Origin: an uncultured bacterium
GTDB taxonomy: Bacteria; Cyanobacteriota; Vampirovibrionia; Gastranaerophilales; Gastranaerophilaceae
Length of the DNA: 64,000 nucleotides
Direction of reading: 5' to 3'
Assembly (NCBI GenBank): GCA_905215335.1
Contig: CAJMPQ010000002.1
Location: 186,001-250,000, forward strand
The notes beneath the pieces were generated by a model. It was not told the DNA's origin. It made no database searches and worked only from the letters and a program-made list of their open reading frames with translations. Both the position numbers and the translations under genes were made by a program. Shown piece by piece: positions 1-8,257 of the stretch; the stretch's first letter is position 1, and each line of letters opens with the position of its first letter.

Positions 1-1632
1 TTCGCTATCACACCAAATAGCTCCTTTGTGTGCTTTTATAAGTTGTTTGGCAATAGGCAATCCTAAACCTGTTCCTCCAACTTTTCTTGATAAGCTATTT
101 TCGATTTGTGTAAATTTATCAAATGCTTTTAATAAATTTTCTTCCTTTATACCGATACCTTCATCGATAACACTAACAATAATGTAATTTCCATCAAGAT
201 TTTTAATTTCATTTTCAAAATATTGATTTGTCTGGATATTTTGTGCATTTTTTAATTCTGATTTTATTGTGATATTTTTGCCTTTTGGTGTAAATTTAAT
301 AGCATTTGATACTAAGTTTGTTAACACTTGTCCTAAACGTTGAGAATCTGCATAAATTTCAGGTAATTCAGGTTGTTCTTCGGTTTTGAATATAATTTCG
401 TGTTCTTTTGCAACGCACTCGAAGTTTGCACGAACATTCTCAATAACAGAGTGGATATTCATAGTTTTATAATTGAAGTCCATTTTGCCTGCTTCAATTT
501 TGTTGATATCTAGGATATCGTTAATGATACTCGTTAAGTTTTCTACGTTTCTTTTTGCCATATCGATAAATTTTACAGCTGTTTCACCCAAGCTTCCGCA
601 ACGTCCGCTAGATAATATAGTTAAAGCATTTTTTATTGGTGTTAATGGGGTTCTTAGTTCGTGAGAAACTATTGAGATAAATTCAGATTTAACTCTTTCT
701 AATTTTTCAAGTTCTTCGTTTTTTTCTATAATTTCGTGGTATAAACCTGCACTTTTTAGAGGTAGTGAAACTTGTTGAACAATTGTTTGGAAATATGTAG
801 CGTCGTCAGTTGTGAATGGTTTTTCTTTGAATATTTCTATACAACCAAAGAAATTATCACCTAAATCTATCGGAGCAAACATATTATCATATTGGAATAT
901 TGAGAAATTAAATTTATTGTTAGGGTTTTTTATATTTTTTATTATTTTTAAATTTTTATCATCAATTTCAAAAGGGATGTCATCTTTTTTAAATAAAGAT
1001 TTATAGTTTAGGATTGCTCTTAATTTTAAGGCACTCATTAATTCTTCTGAAATATCATATAAAGAATTAACAATTAAGACTGGTTCTTGTTCAAATCCAA
1101 ACGATATTGTGCAAGTTAAATCAAAACTTAATGATTTATCCAAACCTTCTATCATATAATTAAGAAGTTTTTTAGTATCAAGAGTCCCTGCAAATTGAGA
1201 ACTGGTATTGTATAAGACATTGAGTCTGTATAAACTATCTGCTAAATCTTTGTTTTTCCCAGATAATAAATCTAATTGTTCTTTTGTTTTGATATGAGTA
1301 TTAATAGTTGAAATTAAAATGTTATCTGGCGAGTTATTAATTATATAGCCGCTCAGATATTTAGTTATATCTTCACTTAGTTTATTTCCATTTGTAAGAA
1401 GTAATATTTGTGAATTCTCTAATTTTGATTTTATTTTTTTTATAGTTAATTGTAGATTTAAGATTTCAATATCTTCGTCAATGACAATGATATCAGGAGG
1501 GGCTATTTCAATTAAATCAAATACGGAAGTTGCTGTACAACACGTATTGAATTTGTACAACTTATTATCAAATAAAGATTTATATTTTGAAATTACAGAA
1601 TCTTTTTCTGTAATTAATAATATATTCCCCAT
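1..1632 (-). CDS. Sensor histidine kinase with receiver-like N-terminus (truncated by window edge)
   Basis: Read on the minus strand from ATG at 1632, this frame stays open to base 1 (544 codons), so the C-terminus lies outside the window. Residues 1-120 resemble a response-regulator receiver: the likely phospho-acceptor is Asp52 in IIVIDED, but the usual late Lys-Pro pair is replaced by Asn-Ser, so it may be a pseudo-receiver. A GAF-like region follows (about 150-300), then a HisKA dimerisation helix with VSHELRTP (His324), then an HATPase domain with the N-box LVSNAIKF and G-boxes DEGIG and GTGLGL. No membrane segment is seen, so it is probably a cytoplasmic sensor. Its signal and partner are unknown. 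It is divergent from the capsid island and shares that upstream regulatory region. Confidence 0.9.
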   Translation of the reverse strand, partial: MGNILLITEKDSVISKYKSLFDNKLYKFNTCCTATSVFDLIEIAPPDIIVIDEDIEILNLQLTIKKIKSKLENSQILLLTNGNKLSEDITKYLSGYIINNSPDNILISTINTHIKTKEQLDLLSGKNKDLADSLYRLNVLYNTSSQFAGTLDTKKLLNYMIEGLDKSLSFDLTCTISFGFEQEPVLIVNSLYDISEELMSALKLRAILNYKSLFKKDDIPFEIDDKNLKIIKNIKNPNNKFNFSIFQYDNMFAPIDLGDNFFGCIEIFKEKPFTTDDATYFQTIVQQVSLPLKSAGLYHEIIEKNEELEKLERVKSEFISIVSHELRTPLTPIKNALTILSSGRCGSLGETAVKFIDMAKRNVENLTSIINDILDINKIEAGKMDFNYKTMNIHSVIENVRANFECVAKEHEIIFKTEEQPELPEIYADSQRLGQVLTNLVSNAIKFTPKGKNITIKSELKNAQNIQTNQYFENEIKNLDGNYIIVSVIDEGIGIKEENLLKAFDKFTQIENSLSRKVGGTGLGLPIAKQLIKAHKGAIWCDSE

Positions 1633-1700
1633 AATTATATTTTAAATGGTCAATTTAATATGGCAAATAGGTTAAAATTTTTAATCAAAAAATAGCATCT

Positions 1701-1733
1701 TGGTAAAAATATTATGTGGAGTGATTTTTACCA
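1701..1733. promoter_or_regulatory. Spaced perfect 10-bp inverted repeat, candidate operator
   Basis: TGGTAAAAAT at 1701-1710 and its exact complement ATTTTTACCA at 1724-1733 are separated by 13 bases. It lies between the divergent kinase gene and the capsid island. It could be a dimer-binding site or a hairpin. No T-tract follows, so a terminator is unlikely. The GTAAAA half-site recurs in the palindrome at 1749-1764. Confidence 0.45.
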
Positions 1734-1748
1734 GTTGTCTATCCGTAT

Positions 1749-1764
1749 TTTTACGTACGTAAAA
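1749..1764. promoter_or_regulatory. Perfect 16-bp palindrome, candidate operator of the capsid island
   Basis: TTTTACGTACGTAAAA is a perfect palindrome centred about 50 bases upstream of the predicted start of transcription of the island (-10 at 1795-1800). That position suits an activator, and no good -35 is visible there. The core TTTACGTA is shared with the operators at 32923-32973 upstream of an XRE regulator. Confidence 0.45.
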
Positions 1765-1791
1765 CTGCGGACTTTTTTTTTTATTAAAAAT

Positions 1792-1800
1792 TGCTATACT
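1792..1800 (+). promoter_or_regulatory. Extended -10 promoter of the capsid island
   Basis: TGC-TATACT at 1792-1800 is an extended -10 element (TGn plus TATACT). The -35 position is a T-run with no recognisable hexamer. Transcription would start near 1807 and leave a leader of about 104 bases before the ATG at 1911. Confidence 0.5.
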
Positions 1801-1810
1801 AAAAATGTAA

Positions 1811-1883
1811 TCGGTTAAGGTTCAAACCCGGAAACAATAATGTTTCTAAAGATTTATCTTTTGATGGTAAAACTGTTTGCCGA
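1811..1883 (+). ncRNA. Foldable 5' leader, possible structured RNA
   Basis: The leader can close with TCGG (1811-1814) pairing CCGA (1880-1883). Inside are a small GGT/ACC stem (1819-1828), a perfect hairpin GAAAC/GTTTC (1831-1846) and a perfect hairpin AAAGA/TCTTT (1848-1861). This gives a multibranched shape in front of the first gene of the island. I do not recognise a known riboswitch consensus. The stems are short and AT-rich, so chance folding is possible. Confidence 0.3.
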
Positions 1884-1910
1884 CTTCTACAGTATAGGAA
1901 GAGTGTATTT

Positions 1911-2273
1911 ATGGGATATATTCATTGCTGTGGTGGGCTGCGTAAAACAAGAAGTTTTGTGCTTGCTCCTACAGAATCATTTGTTATGTGTGAATTAGAT
2001 TATTTGTCTAAGTGTCCTGTTTGTGGACATTTAGTTGTTCAATTAACTAGAATTGATGACAAGGATGAAATTACAACCATACGATATACAAATAAAAAAG
2101 CTTTAAAATTTTGGGAGAAAATAAAAACAAAAATTATTTATGAACGAAAAGTATATGATTATTCAAAAGTGAATAAGGGTACTTTTTATTTAAATTATAA
2201 CGAATTTGGTGTTAAAAAAAGGTGTTATTCAAATTTATCAAATTTACGAATTGGTTTAAATTCTATTTTATAG
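1911..2273 (+). CDS. Unknown 120-aa Cys-containing protein, first gene of the capsid island
   Basis: I do not recognise a family. The N-terminal half has clustered cysteines (HCCGG near residue 5, then CELDYLSKCPVCGH around 28-40) that could form a small zinc ribbon. The rest is basic and rich in Lys and Tyr. A ribosome site AGGAAGAG lies just upstream. The gene follows the regulated leader and is closed by a terminator hairpin, so it can be expressed apart from the genes behind it. A zinc-binding regulator or small phage accessory protein is possible, but the sequence does not decide this. Confidence 0.6.
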   Translation: MGYIHCCGGLRKTRSFVLAPTESFVMCELDYLSKCPVCGHLVVQLTRIDDKDEITTIRYTNKKALKFWEKIKTKIIYERKVYDYSKVNKGTFYLNYNEFGVKKRCYSNLSNLRIGLNSIL

Positions 2274-2306
2274 ATCCAATCCTTCAATCATTTACTCTAA
2301 TTGTTT

Positions 2307-2352
2307 AAGAGGGGATTTCCACTTATCTATCTACCCTGCATCCCCTCTTTTT
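2307..2352 (+). terminator. Intrinsic terminator after the 120-aa gene
   Basis: AAGAGGGGAT at 2307-2316 pairs with ATCCCCTCTT at 2340-2349 and is followed by a T-run. It separates the first island gene from the HTH and structural genes. Regulated read-through would control the rest of the island. Confidence 0.75.
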
Positions 2353-2400
2353 ATTAATGCGGAAATATTATTAAACAATAGGAAAAGGGGTTAATGTAAT

Positions 2401-2655
2401 ATGAGTTTAATTAAATCAGAGACAGAAGGAAGTTTGATGAAGTTATCGCCGAAAGAACATGATGTGTTAACTCTGATTGCGTGTGGTTTTACAGATAAAG
2501 AAGTTGCTTTGAAATTAAATATTTCAATTCGAACTGTACAATCCCATTTATCTTCAATACTTTTAAAACTTAATGCAAGAAATAGAGTTAATGCTGTGGT
2601 TGTTTATATGCACCTCAATCCAAAGTGGAAAATAGAAGAGAGGTATGTAGTATGA
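2401..2655 (+). CDS. LuxR/GerE-type helix-turn-helix protein
   Basis: 84 residues holding almost only a LuxR-family DNA-binding domain: LSPKEHDVLTLIACGFTDKE, then ALKLNISIRTVQSHLSSI. There is no receiver or autoinducer domain, so it is a stand-alone HTH. Two starts are possible: 2401, with AAGGGG 10-15 bases upstream, or ATG 2437, with AAGGA close by; the conserved domain begins right after the second. The stop overlaps the amidase start (ATGA), so the two are translationally coupled. It may activate the island promoter (inferred), since LuxR-type proteins commonly bind inverted repeats near -50. Confidence 0.8.
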   Translation: MSLIKSETEGSLMKLSPKEHDVLTLIACGFTDKEVALKLNISIRTVQSHLSSILLKLNARNRVNAVVVYMHLNPKWKIEERYVV

Positions 2656-3143
2656 TAAAGAGAATTATTTTGCATTGGACTGCAGGTAGATATTATCCTA
2701 CGCAATTTGAAAAACAATATTATCACTATTTAATAGATAAAGATGGTAGGGTATATTCAGGACTTTATACGCCGGAAGATAATATAGATTGTAAAGATGG
2801 AAACTATGCTGCACACACTGGTGGAGGAAATACAGGTTCAATTGGGGTTGCAATGTGTTCTATGTATGGGTTTAGGACTTCCGAAAATGTAGGGCAATTC
2901 CCTATTACTGCTATTCAGTTTGAATCGTGTATGAAATTGTGTTCTGAATTGTGCAAGAAGTATTCATTAGATGTTAATCCACAAACAGTTTTGACACATT
3001 ATGAATTTGGACAAAAAAATCCCAAAACAAGTAGTTATGGAAAAATTGATATTATTTATCTACCTCCTTATCCTTGGGTTGCGAAAAAGGATATTGGAAG
3101 TTTTATTCGTTCAAAAATCCGTTGGTACAAAGAAAAAGTATAA
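2652..3143 (+). CDS. N-acetylmuramoyl-L-alanine amidase (endolysin type)
   Basis: 163 residues when started at ATG 2652, which overlaps the upstream stop and has AGAGAGG upstream. An in-frame ATG at 2625 would add nine residues and has a poorer site. The amidase_2 (T7 lysozyme-like) fold is indicated by HWTAG (His8), HTGGGNTGSIGVAM (55-68) and LTHYEFG (His116). The third zinc ligand is probably Asp133 in GKIDI. The enzyme would cleave the amide bond between muramic acid and the stem peptide. There is no signal peptide, so it would need a holin such as the product at 5685. It forms the lysis part of the island. Confidence 0.85.
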   Translation: MIKRIILHWTAGRYYPTQFEKQYYHYLIDKDGRVYSGLYTPEDNIDCKDGNYAAHTGGGNTGSIGVAMCSMYGFRTSENVGQFPITAIQFESCMKLCSELCKKYSLDVNPQTVLTHYEFGQKNPKTSSYGKIDIIYLPPYPWVAKKDIGSFIRSKIRWYKEKV

Positions 3144-3155
3144 GGGGTTAATTTT

Positions 3156-4682
3156 ATGGATGTGAATTATTTTAATTTGGCTGGAGGTATAAATCAGGCA
3201 TCAACAAAAACAGAACTTGGTACGAATACAAAAGTTGTGTATTGGTCAGATTCAAAAAATGTTGAAATTTATAATAATAAGGGGATTATTAAGCAGAAAG
3301 GTAATACTTTACTTACTTCATTGCCTGAAGAAAGTAAAATTACAGGACTTCACGAAATGGAGTCTGAAGGTTTGTATAAACTGGTTATAACTACAGAATC
3401 AGGTAATATCTATATTTATTCAAGTTCATCTTCTACATTAAAAAAATTGGATAAAACAATAACAGGTAAAAATGTTTTATTTGCAAGTTTTCTACGTGGA
3501 GTTTTAGTTTCTACAGAATCTGATACTATGTTTTATATAAAGGATAATGAAACCTTTGAAATTGTAGATTGCAATTTGAAGGATTTAGGTGATAATCCTC
3601 TATATCCGGACAGTATAACTATTTATAAAGGACGAGTATGGTGTGCTAAGGGTTCTACAATTTATTATTCTGCTTTGGGTACATACAACGATTTTGAAAC
3701 GGAAAATGATGCAGGATACATAAATGACTTCCATACAGATACTGCTGATATTACTGTAATGAAAGCTTATAAAGATTATCTTGCTGTTTATAAAAAAGAA
3801 CGAGTATATTTATTGTCAGGTTCAGATCCTACAAATTTTTCAATCAGTTTATTTGCAGATAAAGGGGCTATAGCTAAAAAATCAATTGTTAACGTTGATA
3901 ATAAGCAATATTTTTTAAGTAATAATGGAATTTTTGCATTAGAGCAAGTAGGTGAGTTAAATCAAATTCGTCTTGGTTCGGAAATATCATTAATGATTAA
4001 AGATGAATTTAATAATAATTTTGATACTCCAAGATTGAAAGATTCAATTGCACTGCATTATCAGAATAAAAGTCAGACTTGGTTTTTTCTTCCATACTTA
4101 GGAGATAATTATTATCATACAATTTGGATAAATGATTATGTTAATAAAGCTTGGTACAAAAGAGTTTTACCTCAAAATATTACAACAGCTTGTAATTTTA
4201 ACTCAAAAATCGTCACAGGTGATGATTCAGGTAGAATTTATTACGAAGATTACGGTACTACATTTGATGGGAAAAGTATTTCGTTCTTGTGGAAGTCTCC
4301 GTTTTTATCTTTAGGAAATGTGCATCATCGTAAATTAATTGATGAATTTTACTTTGTATTAGATGATTTGCATGATAATAATTTTAAATTTTCAATCTTT
4401 AAAGATTATGACAGTGGATATTCAGAAGATAAAGAGAGAATTACTTTAAGGTATCATAATCACTTAATTTGGGCGGATGATTCTATGCCAGATGAATCTC
4501 AATTCTGTTGGGCATTGGAAGATGCTGACGGCCCAATTTGGTCAATAAATACCGATGTTTTAGAAAAAGCTGAAATATTTGGTAGTTGTTATTCTGTTCA
4601 GCTTTGTGTTGAAGGCGATGAAATTGATGAAAATTGTGCAATTATTGGACTTCAATTTAGAGAAATATATAACGATGAATAA
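3156..4682 (+). CDS. Phage tail accessory/stabilisation protein (P22 gp10-like)
   Basis: 508 residues with the look of a beta-propeller neck protein. The N-terminus has NLAGGINQ and YWSDSKNVEIYNNKGI. Repeated blade-like strands follow (GRVWCAKGSTIYYSALG around 160, LAVYKKERVYLLSGSDPTNF around 210), then KQYFLSNNGIFAL around 250. This matches the pattern of P22 gp10-type factors that close the portal after packaging. Length suits the family (about 470-520). The gene sits 12 bases after the amidase, ahead of the capsid gene. The assignment rests on motif pattern, not an alignment. Confidence 0.65.
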   Translation: MDVNYFNLAGGINQASTKTELGTNTKVVYWSDSKNVEIYNNKGIIKQKGNTLLTSLPEESKITGLHEMESEGLYKLVITTESGNIYIYSSSSSTLKKLDKTITGKNVLFASFLRGVLVSTESDTMFYIKDNETFEIVDCNLKDLGDNPLYPDSITIYKGRVWCAKGSTIYYSALGTYNDFETENDAGYINDFHTDTADITVMKAYKDYLAVYKKERVYLLSGSDPTNFSISLFADKGAIAKKSIVNVDNKQYFLSNNGIFALEQVGELNQIRLGSEISLMIKDEFNNNFDTPRLKDSIALHYQNKSQTWFFLPYLGDNYYHTIWINDYVNKAWYKRVLPQNITTACNFNSKIVTGDDSGRIYYEDYGTTFDGKSISFLWKSPFLSLGNVHHRKLIDEFYFVLDDLHDNNFKFSIFKDYDSGYSEDKERITLRYHNHLIWADDSMPDESQFCWALEDADGPIWSINTDVLEKAEIFGSCYSVQLCVEGDEIDENCAIIGLQFREIYNDE

Positions 4683-4746
4683 ATGTTTTTAGTATGTTCA
4701 CCACTCATTTGTATATAGGGATATTTAAAAATGAAAGGAAATCGAA

Positions 4747-5610
4747 ATGTCAGAGTTTTCAACAACTTATTCTGCTTTTATTCCACAACTTTGGAGTAAA
4801 AAGTTAAATCAAATGTTAGAGAAAAACTGTGTTATGATGCAGTGTGTTAATAGAAATTGGGAAGGTGAAATTACTCAGCAAGGTGATACAGTTAAGATTA
4901 TTACTCCAGCTGATGTTACAGTTTCTACTTTAACAACTGATAATATTGCATATGCTGCATTAACTCCAAAATCTCAAGATTTAAAAATTGATCAAAAGAA
5001 GTTTTTTGCATTTAAAATTGATGATGTTGCAAAAGTTCAATCTAACACTGATATTATGGAAGCTCATTTAGCAAATGCTAAAAAAGCTATTGAAGAGGTT
5101 CAAGATTCTTACTTATTAGCAATGCATACTAATGTCACAGAAGAAAATACTGTTGGTACTGAAGAAGAACCAATTACTTTAGATAAATCAACTATTTATG
5201 AAAATTTTGTTAAATTATCATTAGCTTTGAAAAATTCTGATGCTATTTATCCTGGAGTAAGACCTTGGGTTGTAATTAATCCGACAATTGAATCTTATTT
5301 ATTGCAAAGTCCTGAATTTATTAGTGCCTACAAAGTGGCAGATGAAACTTTAAGAGAAGGTGCTATTGGAAGAATTGCAGGCATGGATGTTCTAGTTAGT
5401 ACAAATTTAACAGATGTAGAAAGTAAATATTATGTTTTAGCAGGTACAAATGATGCCATAACTTTTGCCTCTCAACTTGCAAAAATAGAAAGTCTTCGAG
5501 ATAAAGACAGTTTTTCAGATTTAGTACGAGGATTATATTTGTATGGTGCTAAAACTGTTCAACCTAAAGCTTTAGCAAAAATGGTTATTACTTCTCCAGT
5601 AGCAGCTTAG
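4747..5610 (+). CDS. Major capsid protein, HK97 fold
   Basis: 287 residues with features of small coat proteins: an N-terminal segment ending in IPQLWSKKL, then GDTVKIITPADVTV and TTDNIAYAAL (around 45-75), IDQKKFFAFKIDDVAKVQS (around 84-102), a spine helix EVQDSYLLAMHTNV, RPWVVINPTIESYLLQSP (around 178-195), and a C-terminal GRIAGMDVLVSTNL. It lacks a head-maturation protease neighbour. A strong ribosome site (AAAGGAAATCGAA) suits a high-copy protein. A hairpin follows the stop. Capsid identity is well supported; the exact lineage is not known. Confidence 0.85.
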   Translation: MSEFSTTYSAFIPQLWSKKLNQMLEKNCVMMQCVNRNWEGEITQQGDTVKIITPADVTVSTLTTDNIAYAALTPKSQDLKIDQKKFFAFKIDDVAKVQSNTDIMEAHLANAKKAIEEVQDSYLLAMHTNVTEENTVGTEEEPITLDKSTIYENFVKLSLALKNSDAIYPGVRPWVVINPTIESYLLQSPEFISAYKVADETLREGAIGRIAGMDVLVSTNLTDVESKYYVLAGTNDAITFASQLAKIESLRDKDSFSDLVRGLYLYGAKTVQPKALAKMVITSPVAA

Positions 5611-5621
5611 GTATTGAACTG

Positions 5622-5661
5622 GGATGTGCTCTCTTTGTTTATTTTGAAAGAGGGTGCATCC
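5622..5661 (+). terminator. Hairpin after the capsid gene
   Basis: GGATGTGCTCTCTTT (5622-5636) pairs with AAAGAGGGTGCATCC (5647-5661), with a few mismatches and a short loop. There is no T-run, so it may attenuate transcription or stabilise the 3' end of the capsid message rather than terminate. Confidence 0.5.
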
Positions 5662-5684
5662 TTTGAATAAGTAAGGAGAAAAAG

Positions 5685-5933
5685 ATGTTTGATGATATAA
5701 AAACGAAGATTATAGAACTGGCAAAGAATGCGGTTCTAGTTGCAGAAGAAAAATTAGGTACTGGGGCTGGACAAGAAAAAAAGAAAATGGCAATTGAATA
5801 TATTGTTAATAATTTACCATTTTCAGATTTAGTTAGGGCTATTATTTCAATTTTACTATCAAGTTTTATTGATGATGCTGTCGAAATTGCAGTTCTATAT
5901 ATGAAATCATTACCTAAAACACAAGGAGATTAA
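5685..5933 (+). CDS. Holin-like small protein (LL-H type candidate)
   Basis: 82 residues. Residues 15-45 (VLVAEEKLGTGAGQEKKKMA then IEYIVNNLPF) resemble the C-terminal part of LL-H family phage holins. The C-terminal half is amphipathic to hydrophobic (VRAIISILLSSFIDDAVEIA). It is preceded by AAGGAG and followed two bases later by the scaffold-like gene. A holin fits with the signal-less amidase at 2652, but the hydrophobic stretch is weak, so this is tentative. Confidence 0.5.
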   Translation: MFDDIKTKIIELAKNAVLVAEEKLGTGAGQEKKKMAIEYIVNNLPFSDLVRAIISILLSSFIDDAVEIAVLYMKSLPKTQGD

Positions 5934-5935
5934 AA

Positions 5936-6607
5936 ATGCAAAATCAAGTAGGTGGTATAAATCCACAAGTTCAAAATAATATTTCATCGTCTGCCGTGAG
6001 TCCATCGGCAAATATTATGGCAAATTATGTCGATATAATCCAACAGTTGGAACAAGCAATCGGACTTGATGTTCAAAGATTACAAATGCTTTTGCAAAAA
6101 GGCGTACTATCACAATCTCAAGGACAATATTTAATGACACAATTGGCTAAAAAAGCAGAAGAAATTAACAAATGCAAAGGCTATGTTTCACAAATGAATA
6201 ATCAAGCTCAGGTTACAAATCCGACTGCAACAGTGCAAAATCCTTTTGAGTTATTTAATCAGGAACATCCAGGATTTTTTGACGCTGAAGGAAGGGCTGA
6301 TGTTTTGAATTATATTAAAAATTATGGGATGGACAAAGATGAAATAGCTCAAATTGCTCAATTGATTGAAAAATTAGAAAATTCCGCAATTGATGGGTAT
6401 TTGAGAAAGTCTGCTCACGAAAAATCATTGAATGACGAGAACACAATTGCTAAGAGTAAATTAACAGCATATGCTCAGAATGCTCAAAATGGCAATACAT
6501 ATGGTAGGATTTTTACTCGTGAAGACATCGGCAATATGAGTGGTGAAGAGTTTACCAAAAATGAAAAATTGATTATGGATCAAGTAAAACGTGGTTTAAT
6601 TAAGTAG
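5936..6607 (+). CDS. Probable scaffold-like phage protein
   Basis: 223 residues. The first 35 are Asn/Gln/Ser-rich, residues 35-80 predict a coiled coil (QQLEQAIGLDVQRLQMLLQK), and the C-terminus reads GRIFTREDIGNMSGEEFTKN then EKLIMDQVKRGLIK. That acidic-then-basic ending is common in small phage scaffold or head-associated proteins. It lies behind the capsid gene rather than before it, which is unusual for a scaffold. The function is inferred from the ending and position only. Confidence 0.5.
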   Translation: MQNQVGGINPQVQNNISSSAVSPSANIMANYVDIIQQLEQAIGLDVQRLQMLLQKGVLSQSQGQYLMTQLAKKAEEINKCKGYVSQMNNQAQVTNPTATVQNPFELFNQEHPGFFDAEGRADVLNYIKNYGMDKDEIAQIAQLIEKLENSAIDGYLRKSAHEKSLNDENTIAKSKLTAYAQNAQNGNTYGRIFTREDIGNMSGEEFTKNEKLIMDQVKRGLIK

Positions 6608-6624
6608 TTTTTGGCAAAGTGAAG

Positions 6625-6662
6625 AAAGTTTGAACAAGGTTTTTTATCCTTGTTCAAACTTT
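6625..6662 (+). terminator. Perfect 15-bp hairpin between island genes
   Basis: AAAGTTTGAACAAGG (6625-6639) is followed by an 8-base loop and its exact complement (6648-6662). Only TTTT follows. It sits between the scaffold-like and connector genes, and termination would be partial at best. Confidence 0.6.
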
Positions 6663-6678
6663 TGAGAAAGGTGTATTA

Positions 6679-7317
6679 ATGAATTTTTTAAATCTTATAA
6701 ATAAATGTTTGTTAGAGTTGAATTTTAGGCAGATTAGCAAATTCTCAGAATTGGTAAAAAATGATCATAAGCGAATTGTTAGTATTTTGAATGTGATAAA
6801 CAATGAAGTTTGTAATTCTGAAAAATGGAATTTTCTTTTACGAAATACAACTTTAACACTTCCAGAAAAGACTTCAGAAATAAAAAATACTATACCTGGA
6901 AGAATTTGGTATTTAATAATTGATGGTCAAAAATATAAATATACAGAAGATATAGAAGCTTTTTTGACAGGGGAAAATCCTACCGGTGTATTTTCAATTT
7001 GTGCAGATAAGATTTTGTTGCCGCAATTCCCTGAAAAAAAAGAAGTTAAAATTTTATATTATTCCAAATATAGCATAGTTGATGAAAATGGGGAAGAAAA
7101 AGAAAATTTTGAAAACGAAACGGATAAATCTTTAATTCCAATGCCTTTTGCAGAGCAAATTTTAGTTTATGGCACATGTTTGCGAGTAAAAGCTAATCCT
7201 CAGCATATCAAATTTGCCTATTGGATGAGCATGTATAAAGAAGCTATTTTAAACTTAAAATCTAAAAGTTCAGGGTATGTTTTAAGTTCCCCAAGTGTTA
7301 TTTTACATAGGGATTAG
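6679..7317 (+). CDS. Head-tail connector/adaptor protein (P22 gp4-like)
   Basis: 212 residues. The start NLINKCLLELN with helical SELVKNDHKRIVSILNVINN, then WNFLLRNTTLTLP (around 57-69), is typical of adaptor proteins that bind below the portal in podophages. The middle has two short beta stretches (GRIWYLIIDGQKYKY, VKILYYSKY). The end is a helical bundle. It begins directly after the hairpin with GAGAAAGG as ribosome site. Identity is by pattern, without alignment. Confidence 0.6.
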   Translation: MNFLNLINKCLLELNFRQISKFSELVKNDHKRIVSILNVINNEVCNSEKWNFLLRNTTLTLPEKTSEIKNTIPGRIWYLIIDGQKYKYTEDIEAFLTGENPTGVFSICADKILLPQFPEKKEVKILYYSKYSIVDENGEEKENFENETDKSLIPMPFAEQILVYGTCLRVKANPQHIKFAYWMSMYKEAILNLKSKSSGYVLSSPSVILHRD

Positions 7318-7443
7318 GCAAAAAAAACAGGAAGTCGTTTTCATTCCCCCCTGTTAAGATTTACACTAGCCGAAATATAAATAGCATGTTTATTATACAA
7401 ATTATTTGAGAAAAACACAAATTATTATAAGAAATGTAAAGAG

Positions 7444-7878
7444 ATGAAACAGTTAACAGCACAACAAAAGAAATTTGTATTGGAATATATTAAAACGCTT
7501 GATGGTGAAAAAGCCTTAATCCAAGCTGGTTACAAGGTTAAAAACCTGAAGAACTTTTCATCTGAATTATTATCAAAAGAGTCGATAATTCATGAAATTA
7601 AAATACAGTTGAAGCATCAAATTGAGGCATTGAATGTTCAAAAAGGTTATGTTATTCAAAAACTTTTGCAGATTGCAGAATTTTCTTTGGAAGAAGAGGA
7701 TATTTTAGATAAAGAAGGTCTTCCAACAGGGAAACGTAAATTGAGAGATCCTTCAGCGGGTTTGAAAGCTTTAGAAAGCTTATGTAAATATCTTGGTTTT
7801 TCAGTTTCAAAAACGGAAGAAGATTATCATGAAGCAAAGATTATAACTATTTCAAATCTGGATGATGAAAAGCTTTAG
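7444..7878 (+). CDS. Terminase small subunit
   Basis: 144 residues. The start LTAQQKKFVLEYIKTLDGEK then ALIQAGYK is the signature of the terminase_2 small-subunit DNA-binding domain. A central helical oligomerisation region (IKIQLKHQIEALNVQKGYVI) and DPSAGLKALESLCKYLGF follow. It would recognise the packaging site and load the large subunit (10505). The 126 bases before it hold an imperfect AACAGG/CCTGTT hairpin and no clear promoter. Confidence 0.85.
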   Translation: MKQLTAQQKKFVLEYIKTLDGEKALIQAGYKVKNLKNFSSELLSKESIIHEIKIQLKHQIEALNVQKGYVIQKLLQIAEFSLEEEDILDKEGLPTGKRKLRDPSAGLKALESLCKYLGFSVSKTEEDYHEAKIITISNLDDEKL

Positions 7879-7896
7879 GAAAAAAGAAAGGTTGTT

Positions 7897-8250
7897 ATGA
7901 AAGAAGATAAAAAAATTGAGCAACTTCTTTTAAATGATTCTACATATGAAGATTTAGTTAATTCAAAGTTAGAAAAAGAATTTCTTGAAGAGGTAGAAAA
8001 AGGTAGTTCCGGTAGAAAAAAAGAAGTTATAACAGATATCAAATTAGTACCAAAAGGTATGCTATTTTCGCGAGAAGCAACATATCTTGTAATGAATAAA
8101 ACTAATAGAACAAAATCTTATGTTAATGGTATTCAAGCCGAAGGTTTTTTAGGTGATCAAAACATAACACGAGAAAAATTTTCATCGGCGCAAACGGATT
8201 TTTTTATTAGTGGAGATAATTATATAAAATTTTTAAAAGTAAAAGTGTAA
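7897..8250 (+). CDS. Unknown 117-aa island protein
   Basis: I do not recognise a family. Residues 1-50 are acidic and helical. The C-terminal 65 residues (from VPKGMLFSREATYLVMNKTN) look like a compact domain with a conserved-looking YVNGIQAEGFLG. It starts 18 bases after the small terminase and ends 7 bases before the acetyltransferase, so it belongs to the packaging part of the island. No signal peptide or membrane segment is visible. Confidence 0.6.
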   Translation: MKEDKKIEQLLLNDSTYEDLVNSKLEKEFLEEVEKGSSGRKKEVITDIKLVPKGMLFSREATYLVMNKTNRTKSYVNGIQAEGFLGDQNITREKFSSAQTDFFISGDNYIKFLKVKV

Positions 8251-8257
8251 ATATACA

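Noticed and set aside
1..1632. Short plus-strand frames (for example 473-664 and 812-1006)
   Set aside because: They lie inside the histidine kinase gene on the other strand and show no family motif or ribosome site.
1818..1832. GGTTCAAACCC resembling the T-loop of a tRNA
   Set aside because: No five-pair T-stem, anticodon arm or acceptor stem can be drawn around it.
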